Assembly: GCF_001411555.2 (NCBI RefSeq)
Contig: NC_049914.1
Location: forward strand, 16,405,798 to 16,469,797
Source: Juglans regia
Taxonomy: Eukaryota; Streptophyta; Magnoliopsida; Fagales; Juglandaceae
DNA length: 64,000 bases
Direction of reading: 5' to 3'
The notes under the pieces were generated by a model. It was given only the letters and a program-made list of their open reading frames with translations. It did no database searches and had not been told where the DNA came from. The position numbers and the translations under genes are program-made. Within the stretch, counting starts at the first letter, position 1; each line of letters begins with the position of its first letter. Below are positions 1 to 10,882 of the stretch, one piece after another.

Positions 1-1078
1 TCATAGTTAATTGAACAAGTGAAACACTTCAGTTCCCTGTTTTTCCTAAAGGCGGATGATGTAGGATAATAGTGGAATAAGAAAGAGAAACAGGACAATA
101 GTAGAACAGAGAAGAAAAGAAGCCAGAAAATGTAAGAGAAGAAGAAGACAGAGAAAGGAGGTTGGAACAATGGCGGCTGTAACAAGTGCTCAATTGTTTA
201 ATCTCCACAAACGACTCTTCAATCTTTCATTACAAGTATTTAAATAGTAAAATAACACAAAGCCTAAATAAACCCTAGAAAGTCTATGGGCTAAAGCTCA
301 AACCCATTAATACAAACCCAAATAAAATAAAATAAACATGAGTAAAATAACCAAAATAACAATAATAGGAGATGTCCTCATCAACTCTCCCAGGGTGGGA
401 GAAAAACTCAACTCTGTCGAGTTGACAAATCACAATAAGCCTGCAATCAATCACCCAACCATAAGCTAAGTGGTTGAGCAAGTTTCTTCCGACACCCATA
501 CACACGTGAGTGGAGGCCTAAATCTGGTGTCTCCACCAGCAGATCTAGGAGATTGAACTTGACCCTCTTCGAAAGCAATGAGTAGTGCCCTGAATTGCTC
601 CTCGAATCCGTCACATGAAATCCCCACATACTCCTGAATATCCTTCACTTTCTAAATCACCCAATCCGATGGCACACCCTCTGTTGTGAGCAAAGGAGAA
701 AAAGTACAAAATAGTACAGGGTCCACCTCTACCTCCTTATTCACCACCTGGAGAGTGTAGTTCAGTTCCTCAAGCCTAGACAAGAAGTTAAGGGGCTTCA
801 CTGCCCCCTGTCGCTGCCCAGAAGCTTTCGTTGGAGTAGAAATCACCAGCACATCGTCCCCAAAACCCCTCGATCCATGGGATTTTAGCACTGTCAACGA
901 GGAAGTAGCCTAAGACCCTTTCCCCCTACCTGGGGGCCCTATTTGTGTCGATTGTGACTGAGATTCTACTACAGCCGGTGAGAAAACACTGAGACTCATC
1001 ACTGGATCTACCATCGGAACCACAGACAGCACCTTTTGGGCCACCGTCGATGGTGGATCAAACTATGAAGATACTACA
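1..1078 (-). pseudogene. LINE ORF1 C-terminal fragment, decayed
   Basis: Read on the minus strand from about 1078 down to 430 there is a mostly open coding trace. Its last part runs from a short SDWV stretch through a TAG stop (about 655) into KVKDIQEYVGISCDGFEEQF and an acidic tail. This arrangement resembles the low-complexity tail and closing helix of ORF1 proteins of plant L1-like LINEs; that match is from memory of the family. No zinc knuckle or ORF2 sequence is visible. The fragment lies in intron 2 of the oligoribonuclease gene, on the same strand. Below 430 nothing is recognisable. It could also be the tail of another retroelement gag. Confidence 0.35.
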
Positions 1079-1164
1079 AAACTTTCAGATACTATATGTC
1101 TCTTGCCATTTTACTCTCTTTTTTATTTTTCTTTTTTGGTGGATCAAACTATGAAGATACTACA
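1051..1164. repeat. 28-bp direct repeat pair around a T-rich spacer
   Basis: The 28 bases starting TGGTGGATCAAACTATG occur at 1051-1078 and again, identical, at 1137-1164. Between them are 58 bases ending in a T-rich run. The first copy lies at the edge of the LINE-like fragment. Confidence 0.8.
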
Positions 1165-2058
1165 TTTTATCGGACATCTTTATGCTATATATTTCAGTTA
1201 ACATGCATTCTCCTTTTTTTCTCTGTACTAAGTAGAATTCATTCCTTTACAACTTTCAGTCATGATTCTTTCCTAGACATGTAACTTAGTTCTTTGACTC
1301 TTGGGCAGCTCAAAGTTGCTCCATCTAGTGTTTTTTGTTTTTTAAAGATAGTCTCGGCATAGATTTATGACAACTTTTGAAGACCATGAAGTAGAACAAC
1401 TTGAACTTATAAGTGTCACCCTCTCTTAGCAAAACTGTCGTAACAGGCATTTATGTAGAATTTAACTAATTTCAACATCAGAACAGGAGTCTCACCAAAC
1501 ATGAAAAGATTCTTGCAAGTACAAATGAAACATGAGAATGGAATGGGAAAAAAAATTAGTTATCACAAAAATAGGCAAATGGATCAGCAAAAGATGCATC
1601 GAGAATGAGAATTACCCAAATTACAACAATGGTTAAAGTTTTGATTGCCTAAATAGAAAAACTATTCCAGTCCCCATCAGATGAATGCCTTGGTGTATCA
1701 CTATTTAAAACCAAAGACAACCTATAAATGCCCAAACCCCATCAGCTTGCTATTAGATACCCAATTGTTGCCTTCTCTAACAGTATGTCACTAAATGTTA
1801 TATGTTAAAATTATTCGTTTTACTTTTACAGTGGGTTTCCACTTTTGGTACATCTTGCACCTTGTTACATGCAACTCTAACATTTAGTAGAAGAAAATCA
1901 ACAAAAATATGTTCATGTCAAAATTCAAAAGCCGATAAAATAAAACTTCACAACATAGACAACAGAAACACAAGTAATTTCAGCTTCCTAAAAGTAGCTG
2001 CTAACTCATAACAGCAACTGGGTAATTTTTCTCTGCAGTTCTGTGATTACCTAATATT
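1165..2058. other. Intronic AT-rich sequence, nothing recognised
   Basis: Only short non-conserved open frames are present. The region lies within intron 2 of the oligoribonuclease gene. I looked for the next exon (after WIDLEMTG) on the minus strand between 1 and 2700 and did not find it, so it probably lies left of the window. Confidence 0.5.
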
Positions 2059-2261
2059 GTTTAAATGCAATTTTTTTTTTATAAGTAATAAAAATTTTTT
2101 ATTGACAAGTAAATAGGCATAGCCCAAGTACACAGGACGTATACAAGAGAAAACACCTAAATACAAACTAGGAACTAGAGTGGACTAAAAGCAAATCATG
2201 AAGATTATCTCCATTCAATACAAGAGCTTTAGCCCAGATACACAAAATCGTTTAAATGCAA
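2059..2261 (-). mobile_element. 5'-truncated LINE 3' end with 12-bp target duplication
   Basis: A 179-bp insertion (2071-2249) begins on the plus strand with ten T's, which is the poly(A) tail of a minus-strand element. It is flanked by the 12-bp direct repeat GTTTAAATGCAA at 2059-2070 and 2250-2261. The body (ATAAGTAATAAAAATTTT, then GGCATAGCCCAAGTACAC) recurs at 6058-6176, and its last bases recur at 8528-8543. A tail plus a 12-bp duplication is the usual product of LINE target-primed reverse transcription with heavy 5' truncation. Confidence 0.75.
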
Positions 2262-2726
2262 TATTAATCTCTTTATTATCTAATTATGCCTCTATACAAA
2301 TTTAACTAAGAAAAGCACGTCACCGAATTTCCAAAAGGGCAATAGAATATCAATATCATCCCTTTTCACAAACCAAAAGAGACAAGCTAGATCAGCAGAA
2401 CCTTATCCCAAGTACATACATCAGTTAGAGGAAGTCATACACCATTTTTAACCAATCAGCCATGTTAAAGCCGCATTTTCTGAAAATGATAGGACATAGC
2501 TTTATGGTATTTTGACCTTACAGTGCCTTGTTTTATAAGGGTTATTCCCCCTACCAAGCATATCAATCAGCAGCATTTAAGAGGTTCCATTAAGTTCTCC
2601 AAATCTTAAAGTTACTATTATTCAGAACATCTGACGTATTTTGGTGGTTCTGCTAAACAGATACGATATTCCAAAATACTGTTTGATTCTAGGCTATATT
2701 GCACCATAACAAGTTTTTTGAATAGT
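2262..2726. other. Intronic sequence, nothing recognised
   Basis: AT-rich intron sequence between a LINE scrap and the solo LTR. No coding trace is seen. Confidence 0.5.
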
Positions 2727-3041
2727 ACCAATGTAACATCCAGACCCCAAAAGTGTATTTTATAATTTTTATTATTATTATTATTACTATTTTATTAGAT
2801 ATGTTTTGAGGTAGTAATTTGTTTTGAATAGGATTTCTCTACTGTTAAACTATATGCCTCTTTTATTTTTCTGTTTGGTCTCCCAGATTAGGTAGTTTCC
2901 TGTTTAAAACTAACTTCCAACTCAAATGCTTCAAAACTCTTATATCCTCTCAGTGTTTCTTTCCTTGGGGGAGAAGTTTTCCAAAGTTTAGTCAAATTCA
3001 AACCTCTCCAGATCACTCACGATAGCTCTCTACCCCTCATC

Positions 3042-3049
3042 TATAAAAC
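3042..3049 (+). promoter_or_regulatory. TATA box of the solo LTR
   Basis: TATAAAAC lies about 310 bp inside the LTR and precedes a C/T-rich leader. This is a plausible core promoter of the U3/R junction; activity cannot be judged from sequence. Confidence 0.45.
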
Positions 3050-4617
3050 CCACGAGACCCTTAGCAAAAAACCATGAAACTTTCACACACTAGCCACCAT
3101 AGCAGCCTTGACAGACAGATAAAACTACTTCCCAACAGCCACCGTAGCACTACTCTTCATACCAAGTCAGCCACCTTGCCGGAAACTACCATAGAGCACG
3201 CCGATGGTAAGCTCTCCTTCCTCCACGATGTGCACCGATGCCTCTAAGCTTCTTTTCTGTCGTTCTCTCTCCACCGTGAATACTAGAAACAACGGTGTTT
3301 TCTACTCAGTCCTCCGTCAACCACTAGAAGAGTATGATCACCTCACTACAGCCATAGAACCCGCCAACCAGGCACCTCCCTCCGCCTCGCACTCCTTCCG
3401 ATAAGTCCATGCCAGAATCTTTCTCCCTCCTCTCTCTGTTATTCTCGGCTAGGCAGTTCTCCCTCTAACTCTCTCTCACTCATTCTCTCTCTTGTGCCGC
3501 ACCACTGCCCAGAGAAGCCCAGTAAGATACCGACCACTCCTAGCCACCGTGAACCCCGACCAGCCACCACGACCCTTCGTCACAGCTGATCCCTCTCTTG
3601 GTGAGTCCCAATTGCACGACCTGTTGTCTTCCCCATAAGCTTGTGTTTTCTTTATTTCCTTTACCTTCAACCTTCTCAAAATGCCCCTGCCCAGTTATGC
3701 TTGTTTTCCCAAAATGCCCTCCTATTAAGCTGAGTCTTGTTGGACGTGTTTCATATGATATAGTAGGTTGGGCTGGGTTTATTTTCATAAAACACTCTGA
3801 TACGTCGTTTTAATGGGCTTAGCTTTTAATTGAATAAATATATGAGGCATAGACTTATTTTTTACCAGAAATATTTAAGGAATTTAAAGCATAATTCTAA
3901 AGTATCTTTTTTTTAAACTATTTTTGAGCCTATTATTTAGTTAATATTCCAATTAAATTTTAACTCAATTTTTATAAAATTGTTAAGTTATATTTTTAAT
4001 AGAAGTCAAGGAATAGGTTAGGAGTTTTGAATAGTATTATTATGTATTAATCTTAATGTAATTAAATTATCTTTATATATGATTTTAAGCAATTAGAATG
4101 CTACGACACATCTTTCTAGGAAAGTTAGTGAGGATTAGTGCCCCGTATAGGTCACAAGCTACGACGTGAGATTGTGGAAACAACGCTAAGAGGTAATTAG
4201 TATGATAATATAATTGCATGTGTACTGTAAATGTTCTACTTTTATATGAAAATGTGATGTTTGTCTATTCTATGCTACAAGCTAAGTCAAGGTTAGATCC
4301 CTTTCATGATCTTCGATGAAATATAATGATATGCATGTAAGTGAGCGTATGAATGTTATGCTATTATTGATTGCAATGTGATGGATGATGTCATGAAAAT
4401 CACATGTATGCCATGCAATGTAATGTCATGAAGTATTTAGATCAAATAAGTCATGTAATGTTCATGTAGTTCTCAGATCATGTATGCCATGGAATGTTTA
4501 TGTTCAAATCACATTATGTCATGTCATGTTATGTTATACTATGTACAAGTATATGCCATGCAAGAAAAGTTCATGAAGTCCAACAAACTTCTCATGCATT
4601 AAGAAAGATAAGACATT

Positions 4618-4948
4618 AAGGATGACATGGACCTAAGCGTGTTCATCACAAGTTATGTTAAGAATGACACGGACCTAAGCGTGTTCATCACAAGTTATGT
4701 TTAAGGATGACACGGACCTAAGCGTGTTCATCACAAGTTATGTTAAGGATGACATAGACCTAAGCATGTTCATCACAAGTTATGTTAAGGGTGACACGGA
4801 CCTAAGCGTATTCACCACCAGTTATGATAAGCGGTGCCACAGACCTAAGCGTGGTTCACCATATGTTAAGGGAAACACGGACTTAAGCGTGTTTACACCA
4901 ATCAAATTATATGGTGCCACGAACTTAAGCGTGGTTCACCATATGTTA
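4618..4948 (+). repeat. 42-bp tandem array in the solo LTR
   Basis: About eight units with core GACCTAAGCGTGTTCATCAC. The first four are 42-43 bp and nearly identical; the last three are diverged or shortened and carry GTGGTTCACCATATG. Related arrays of CCACAACAA/TGTGG units occur in the LTR at 54590-54760 and weaker ones near 6930-7040. This suggests the array is a feature of this LTR family. Confidence 0.8.
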
Positions 4949-5588
4949 AGTAAAAGACAAGATAAACAAGTCATGTATGATTGTTAGAAAATGCATAAAG
5001 TCAGTCATTTATGCAATTGCGTCACATGTTTGCCATGATTATGTATGATTCCACTCATGTTAATGATGAATGGATATGCAATGTGAATCTATGATGCTAT
5101 ATGTATGTATGTAAAGTTTTTCAGAAATTAGCCTATGTTAAATTAAGTTATGTGTACGCTATGATTGCAAATATGTTATGATGTATGAATGTTATGAAGA
5201 GTCTTTCAAAAATTAAGTTTATGCTAGGCTAAGATGTATTTTATGGTATGAAGTACTATTTACTGAGTATTCGACCATTTTTTGGTTGTTTCTCTATTTT
5301 CTTCTATGTTTAACTGTTACAGATTATGAGTATGAGGACGCAGAGCTGGACGACCAGGAATAGATCTAGTGTAAAAACTTAGAAAGGAATTAGTGTTATT
5401 TACACAAAAATTAGTTTAGTTTATGTTTTTCCTTTATGTTTTCATTTTCGCGTTTCAAAAATAGTTATGTTAAGTTTAGTTGATGTTTCAATAAATGAGG
5501 TATTTCAGGATATGAATCTCTTCACTGGGCACTATGTTATGAATGTTAGTAATATCTCTATCCTATGGGAAGGGAGTGTTACAACCAA

Positions 5589-5668
5589 TGACAAAATAAA
5601 ATAAAATTTCAACAATCTAAATAGCTACATGCATGTATATTTTCTACAACTAAACAACATATGCCTAC
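5589..5668 (-). other. Start of intron 2 between exon 2 and the solo LTR
   Basis: Eighty bases separate the donor of exon 2 from the duplication beside the solo LTR. Intron 2 therefore begins almost at a large retrotransposon scar and extends beyond the left edge of the window (more than 5.6 kb). Confidence 0.7.
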
Positions 5669-5803
5669 CAGTCATTTCCAAGTCAATCCACACAAGGGGC
5701 AACTTGTACTCTATTGAAGGAGTCACTGGATTTGATAGACACCATTTTCCATTTTCTACCAGCAATTTGTCATCAAGGCCAATAATTTTCTCCTCACTTT
5801 TAC
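5669..5803 (-). CDS. Oligoribonuclease, exon 2 (partial gene)
   Basis: This 135-nt exon has acceptor TTCACACAG at 5804 and donor G/GTAGGC at 5668. It encodes a linker followed by YKLPLVWIDLEMTG. That is the first catalytic motif of oligoribonucleases (DEDDh family, Orn/REXO2), with the metal-binding Asp and Glu in WIDLEMTG. These enzymes degrade 2-5-nt RNA fragments 3' to 5' and in eukaryotes act in mitochondria and cytosol. Joined to exon 1 (12946-13078, which ends one base into a codon), the first two bases here complete a Gly codon and the frame stays open. The exon ends one base into the next Gly codon, and the rest of the enzyme must come from exons left of the window. Identity is from the motif; later motifs cannot be checked. 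Confidence 0.85.
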
Positions 5804-6057
5804 CTGTGTGAACAAAATAAATCATTAATATGACATGCCATTCCATCACTCGGCCAACTTTTCCAACATTTTGGGCTGAAAAATAAAGAGACAGAAAGCT
5901 AGATAGATAAACATGTAGACAACTATCTATCTATTTGTTTCAGAGGAGACTTGCCATATTTAACAAGAGACACTAGCAACATAAACTATATCACAATTAA
6001 CCTAGTTTACAAAGAAATACATGCCATTTTTTTTTTCTTGTGTGTTAAGTAAGATAA

Positions 6058-6176
6058 TTTTTTTTTTTTCAAGTAAAATTTTATTAATAGGAAAAGGCAT
6101 AGCACAAGTACACATGGAGTATACACAGAATATGCCTCAGTACCACTAAGCACTAGTGAGACATACAAGCAAATTA
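6058..6176 (-). mobile_element. LINE 3'-end fragment, minus strand
   Basis: It starts on the plus strand with a long T run (minus-strand poly(A)), followed by CAAGTAAAATTTTATTAATA and GGCATAGCACAAGTACAC. This matches the element at 2071-2249. The similarity runs to about 6176-6181, where the LTR that ends at 7560 begins, so the LTR appears to have landed in this LINE. Confidence 0.6.
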
Positions 6177-7560
6177 TGATGACCGAGACCCAAAAAAATA
6201 AAGTATTATAAAAGAATTTACTATGATTTTAGGGCTATTAGGGTTGTAGGTTTATGAAAATATAGATTATCTAAGTATTTCGGGTTTTAATTACAAAGTA
6301 CGTGTTTAATTAAGAATTGAAGTAAGTTGTGTCTATTTTATAGATAATCATCAACTTCGTCCCATAAATATTGGATTAACGCTACAAAGTAATTAGCATG
6401 ATCATACCCTTCCACGTATGTACGGTAAACGACATTATTTTATAAAAGTTTTATGTATATATGCCCTCTATTGGAAGCCCCTTTTTACGTATCAAGTTGT
6501 GATAAAAGTGATTTTTGAATGTTAAGTTAATATGTGTTACATGCATTGTGATATGTATTCATCCATGATTATGATAAGCTATGTCATTATGGAGAGGTTT
6601 GGATTCATAACCCACATCAACTCATCTCAACTTATCTCATCATTACAATTTTCTCAAATTCCCACACAAAATATAATAAACAATTCAACTTTTTCAAATC
6701 TCAAAACAATTTTTTCAAATTCTCACATCAAATATAATAAATAATTTAATTTTTATTCTAGTATTCACAAACCGTCTCAATCCATGTCAACTCATCTCTG
6801 AATCCAAACCTCTCCTATGTGTTCTACATACATCATGGTAAAAACGATAAAAGTAAAGTTATGAAAAAAGATTTTAAGAATGGCCATTAGAGATGGATGG
6901 TACCAATACAGTCATGGGTAGATATGCAAGCTACGGACGTAAGCATGGTCCACCACAATATGTTATGATCAGATCAACGGTTCCTTTTGTGGCCACAAGA
7001 TGTGGAACCGGTGCACAAACTTGCACGTGGGATTAAGGTGTGTTGGCTAGTCAAATAATTGAGATAAGTTAGATAAGTTAAGTCAAGATCAGTTATGTTA
7101 AGAAAAGTCATGCATGTCATAAGCATTATGTTAGTATAAGTATTATGTAAGCACGTATTTTAAGAAAACCCTATATTTATTATGTTTACTGTATGATGTA
7201 CTACTTATTAAGACTCATTTTGTTTTTTTACGTTTTTATGTTTTAACCACCCCATGTGAGAATATTTATAATGATGAAGCTGCAGGGCAGGACTTGATTC
7301 AAAGAGGCGTGGCAGATGCCTTAATCATGTAGAGAGCTATTAAGTTATGACTTTTATAGTACAAAGTTTCAGAAATTTCAATGTGTTTTTAGTGCTTCCA
7401 CGAACTCTCTTTTAGATTTTAATGAAGTACTTTTATTTTAAATTATGGAATATTTTGTATCTGGTGCTTCGTTAAGAAGAAAAGTTTTAAGTCAAGGTCA
7501 GTACCACACCGGTCCCCTAGATTTCATAAAAATGACTCTTTTGGGGAGTGGGGTGTTACA
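6177..7560 (+). mobile_element. LTR of Tekay/Del-like family, no internal region
   Basis: The right end GGGGTGTTACA and the left end TGATGACCGAGACCC align with the ends of the LTR at 2732-5583. About 1.4 kb remains, including a nested 223-bp MITE. No internal retroelement sequence adjoins it. The flanking five bases (AATTA left, AGCAT right) do not match, so either an end has been lost or the true left boundary is a few bases off. Confidence 0.6.
6593..6815. mobile_element. PIF/Harbinger-like MITE, 223 bp, nested in an LTR
   Basis: The terminal inverted repeats read GGAGAGGTTTGGATTCA at 6593 and its reverse complement ending at 6815, and are exact over 17 bp. Direct TAT triplets flank it (6590-6592, 6816-6818). 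The interior has the CTCATC, CACAAAATATAATAAA and AATTCAACTTTTTCAAAT blocks shared by the MITEs at 9106-9870 and 13536-13990. It has no coding capacity. Superfamily assignment rests on the 3-bp duplication and is tentative. Confidence 0.8.
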
Positions 7561-8207
7561 AGCATCCCGCAACACCTTATCTAGAATCTCCTTTCCCGGC
7601 GAAAAAACCGACAGGATGACACTGGTCAAGTGATTGGAAGCAACCGTCAGCGAGTTTGTGTTAGACCCAAAGACGAGCTAGGCTTTGCTAAAGAGGAAGA
7701 GCCACTATCAAATGAAGGGCCAAGAATTTTTGACCCGCCACATGTGCCGGGAGAATTATTGACCCACCACACAGGCCGGGAATACGTCTTGGGCCTATCC
7801 CCCACTAAAACCTTTTCTTTTACACCACCCCTCTTAACAACAAGGCCCTTATCAACAAACTCCTTAACAACAAGCTCTGAATGGGAGCTCAAAGATAATG
7901 ACCCAAAAGAATACGAACCCAATGAGCCCAAACACGAGTCCACTTTGGATAGAAGACAATTGATATGCTCCTTCACCTCGAGTAGCTCAGTTTTCATAGC
8001 CATTAATACACTCTTCTCATGATTCTCAAGCACAACACCCTCGGGAAGGACATCGCCGCCAACCATAGTCAGCGAACGTGCAACCTGAGTGGCTATAGGA
8101 CCAGGCCCAGGACAAAACAACTCACCGCTTCTCCCTGAAAAAAAAAAATTAATAACACAAAGAAAGGATTTACCCCGGTAGATAGTAAGTACATGAGATC
8201 TTCCCAT
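7561..8207 (-). pseudogene. LINE ORF1-like fragment
   Basis: A minus-strand open frame of 186 codons (8207-7647) holds an amphipathic stretch (VLMAMKTELLEVKEHINCL, then SKVDSCLGSLG) and a low-complexity basic tail ending PSSSLGLTQTR. The layout resembles the C-terminal third of plant LINE ORF1 proteins, by recall only. A poly-pyrimidine tract with CAG at about 8137 precedes the conserved-looking part, so the first 25 residues are probably not coding. It lies in intron 1 of the oligoribonuclease gene. No function is inferred. Confidence 0.35.
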
Positions 8208-8512
8208 TTATAAAAAGAGACGATGACAACATACAATACATCACAATTAACAGCAACGAAAGCTAAGAAGAAAACCAAAGCAGAAAAATGTAGCATAGCA
8301 TAAGGCTTGTGAACCAGAGCAAAAGTATACTACACAATAGATAATAGTGTTATCTATATCCATCATAAAGCTTCCCCTCCTCTTCCTCCTCCTCCTCTTC
8401 TTTAGTTTTGTATGTACTTTCTTAACAAATTTACTAACTTATCTATTTCTAGCTAGATGACTTTCTTATACACATCTGATAATATTTGGAATAGACCTGT
8501 TACACTTTTTAA
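8208..8512. other. Intronic sequence, nothing recognised
   Basis: AT-rich with a short CTC/CTT run near 8375-8400. No coding or repeat signal is supported. Confidence 0.5.
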
Positions 8513-8558
8513 TAACTCTTATTAATTTTTTTTTTATAAGTAGTAACTCTTATTAATT
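8513..8558 (-). mobile_element. Micro-insertion: 16-nt LINE tail with 15-bp duplication
   Basis: TAACTCTTATTAATT occurs at 8513-8527 and again at 8544-8558. Between the copies are only 16 bases, eight T's then ATAAGTAG. On the minus strand these read CTACTTAT plus a poly(A) run, which matches the last bases of the LINE end at 2071-2090. This is an extremely 5'-truncated LINE insertion on the minus strand. Confidence 0.7.
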
Positions 8559-9102
8559 ACCAAAACTAACTTAACATGAAATATGACAAATTTGCTAGCA
8601 GGGAAAACTAACCAAAAGTATTGATAACTAGTAAAAGAGTCTATATGTTCTAAAAATGATGAGTAAACAAATAAAGTCACTATCTGTTCCATGCATGCAA
8701 GAAACCACGATAGGATGCATGTCATCATATTACCAAAACACAAATTGGATATGTCAAAATTGTGTTGAAGTGTGTCAAAGCCCAAAACTTGTGAAAAGTC
8801 AGATGCAAGCACAATTGTCAAAGAAAGTACTCAAAGTTCACATTAACAAACTTTTCACTATCTTCAACTTTAGGCCACCAATACAGAAATCATCTTCCCC
8901 CCATGTGTGGTCCAAGAGGAATCACCCTTGATTGCCAAAATCTCCAACACCTCTTGCTCATTACTTCCATTCTGAACTACTTTGACTCTCTAGAAGTAAG
9001 GCAGGCTTTTGACCCCCTTAAAATCCCAAGTCAATTGGTTAAAACATACAAGAGAGGAAAAAAGAACATTCTTAGGGCTGCATCCAGAGATTGCTTCAAG
9101 AA
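8559..9102. other. Intronic sequence, nothing recognised
   Basis: It holds overlapping short open frames on both strands with no recognisable motif. These are chance frames within intron 1. Confidence 0.45.
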
Positions 9103-9105
9103 TTA

Positions 9106-9870
9106 GGCCCCGTTTAGATTCAGAAAATGTTTCATTTCATCTCATCATTACAACTTTCTCAAATTTCCACACAAAATATAATAAATAATTCAACTTTTTC
9201 AAATCCCAAAACAATTTACACCCTAAGTTTTACCCAAGATTTAGTTCTTCATAAAAGAACTAAAAAGTAAAAATAGTATTTTTCTCTTCTCTAAAACTCT
9301 GCCTCCTCTCTTCCAAAACTCCTTAATTTCGTGCTAATGATATACATATAAAGGGAAGAAAGAAACTCTAATGTTTTTATAATTCTCGCATAAAAAATGC
9401 CTAAATTTTAGAATTCAGCTTGGCAACCACGTACGCGCTTCAAGAGTTCGAATTTAAAAATCCTTATTAGAGACAAATTTGTAGCCCTTTAAGATAGTTT
9501 TCCAACGCATCAAGAATCGCATCAATCGGATGTGTGAGTGTAAAGTTACGATCAAAACACTAAAGTATATCCAGGTCATCTCCTAGCGCGTTTTGGACTC
9601 TGACTTCTTGCAGTTTCCTTTTGTTATTTTTTTCTTTTTCTCTTGATCCAAATTACTCTCAAACTCCATCATTATCCTTATTTGAATAGTCCTACATTCG
9701 TTGAAAATTCTTAGGTTGTTCCAACATCTTACCCACTTGAAAGTCCTTTGAATTTGACTGGGCGACTTGCTCTTTTATAGACCAAAAAAAAAATATTCTA
9801 ACAATATTTTATTCAATTTTCATCTTTCATCTAAAACCATCTCATCTCATCTCTGAATCTAAACCAAACC
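9106..9870. mobile_element. PIF/Harbinger-like MITE with about 560-bp internal insertion
   Basis: The left end GGCCCCGTTTAGATTCAGA and the right end TCTGAATCTAAACCAAACC are inverted repeats with a few mismatches. TTA flanks both sides (9103-9105, 9871-9873). The outer blocks match the 223-bp MITE at 6593, but between about 9215 and 9790 there is unrelated sequence. The interior joins back at ATATTCTAACAATATTTTATT. It is therefore either a longer family member or a MITE carrying an insertion. Confidence 0.7.
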
Positions 9871-9880
9871 TTAATTATTA

Positions 9881-10085
9881 TTTTTTTTAATGATGAGGAA
9901 CCCCCCCCTCCAAAGAGCCCTTAGGACTCACCCATGGAACCTAAACCCTCAGGGAGAATATCACAACAACCCACCACCATGGCCTCCCACTTAAATCGCA
10001 ATTTGATCCCAGGGGAAATCAAATCTATGACATGGGGCACATGCACACAAGTTCGCCCTTGCCACTTGGGCTACCCACGGGTGGG
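9881..10085 (-). mobile_element. tRNA-derived SINE, minus strand
   Basis: Reading the minus strand, TAGCCCAAGTGG (10073-10062) fits a polymerase III A box. About 36 bases further, GATTTGATTTC (10025-10015) is a degenerate B box. The body is about 200 bp and ends in an A-rich tail (plus strand T's at 9881-9888). This is the layout of plant tRNA-derived SINEs. A target duplication could not be confirmed. It sits immediately beside the MITE ending at 9870, in intron 1 of the oligoribonuclease gene. Confidence 0.6.
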
Positions 10086-10270
10086 TTGCTTCAAGAATTA
10101 ATTGACTCAGAGAAAGACCCTTAATTGAAAAGGCAAGCTTTTCCATTTCTTTGACGTAAGGAAAATATAGACTAGTGTTTCACATGCACATTCCCCTCAA
10201 CTGTCAACAGTTGAGGCAATGCCCTGCTTTGCAGAGCATATAAAAATTAAGAAAAACATAGCACAAGTAG

Positions 10271-10369
10271 CTTGAGGAGCAGTGGGAGAATTTTGGAAGC
10301 TTATGGGAGCAACGTGATTCTATATCGTTGGAAGCGCACATGGAGAACAAGTTAGCATTTCGGTCAAGT
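10271..10369 (+). pseudogene. Exon-like segment of unknown origin
   Basis: A 99-nt open segment starts after an AG (10269-10270) and ends at a strong donor (GTGAGT at 10370-10375). It encodes 33 residues beginning LEEQWENFGSLWEQ and ending KLAFRSS. It lies on the opposite strand to the surrounding gene. A diverged copy is at about 12168-12290. I do not recognise the protein. It could be a captured exon or a chance open frame in a repeat. Confidence 0.3.
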
Positions 10370-10379
10370 GTGAGTTGTT

Positions 10380-10879
10380 AATTTCTTTCAAATATGTAAA
10401 GTCAGTTTATGGATAGTTTAGAAAGTAAACATGCATGAGCTAAGTAGTTGATTAGGACCAGTGTTTTAGCTATATAAATTCAGAAATTTTGTGGATTAGT
10501 TATAAAGAAAAGCCACTATTAGGAGCCCCGACTCCTTAAACCCCCCCCAAAAACCCAGGGGAGCCCCAATATCAACTTTTTGAGTATGCTGAAACAAGTT
10601 GTTAGTCTTGATGAAAAAGGAGAATTGAAGAAAAGGTGGAGTAACAAATGAAATGGAGGAAAGGGCCTAAATAGACAACAAGAAAAAGAGTACCAAGATG
10701 TGGTCATAGCTGAATCCAAGAAGAGGCGGTTCACTCTCAACAATACAGAAGACATAGCCATGAAATTGCTTAGGCCATGCTTTGATGAAAAGAATTTGAA
10801 TTTGTCGTCTCTTTTTCATTTTCCATTTCAAACATTCATAGGAAATTTTTCCTAAAATCCTTTCCTATTCTATGTTTTC
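10380..10879. other. Unassigned intronic sequence
   Basis: Contains a C-rich patch near 10525-10570 that looks like the border of an insertion. No gene or repeat ends are supported. Confidence 0.4.
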
Positions 10880-10882
10880 TCA

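Larger units (their letters stand above)
2732..5583 (+). mobile_element. Solo LTR, Ty3/gypsy Tekay/Del-like, perfect 5-bp duplication
   Basis: The LTR starts TGTAACATCCAGACCCC and ends GGGAGTGTTACA, with TG...CA termini of the chromovirus type. It is flanked by ACCAA at 2727-2731 and ACCAA at 5584-5588. At 2852 bp it has no internal region, so it is a solo LTR left by recombination between two LTRs. It contains a TATA box (TATAAAAC at 3042-3049), a C-rich leader-like stretch, a tandem array at 4618-4948 and ATG/CATG-rich low-complexity DNA. Short open frames inside it (such as 3204-3404) are not genes. Its right end lies 80 bp from exon 2 of the oligoribonuclease gene. Confidence 0.88.

Noticed and set aside
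4697..4987. 96-codon frame with repeated TDLSVF units
   Set aside because: It is the translation of the 42-bp tandem array in the solo LTR.
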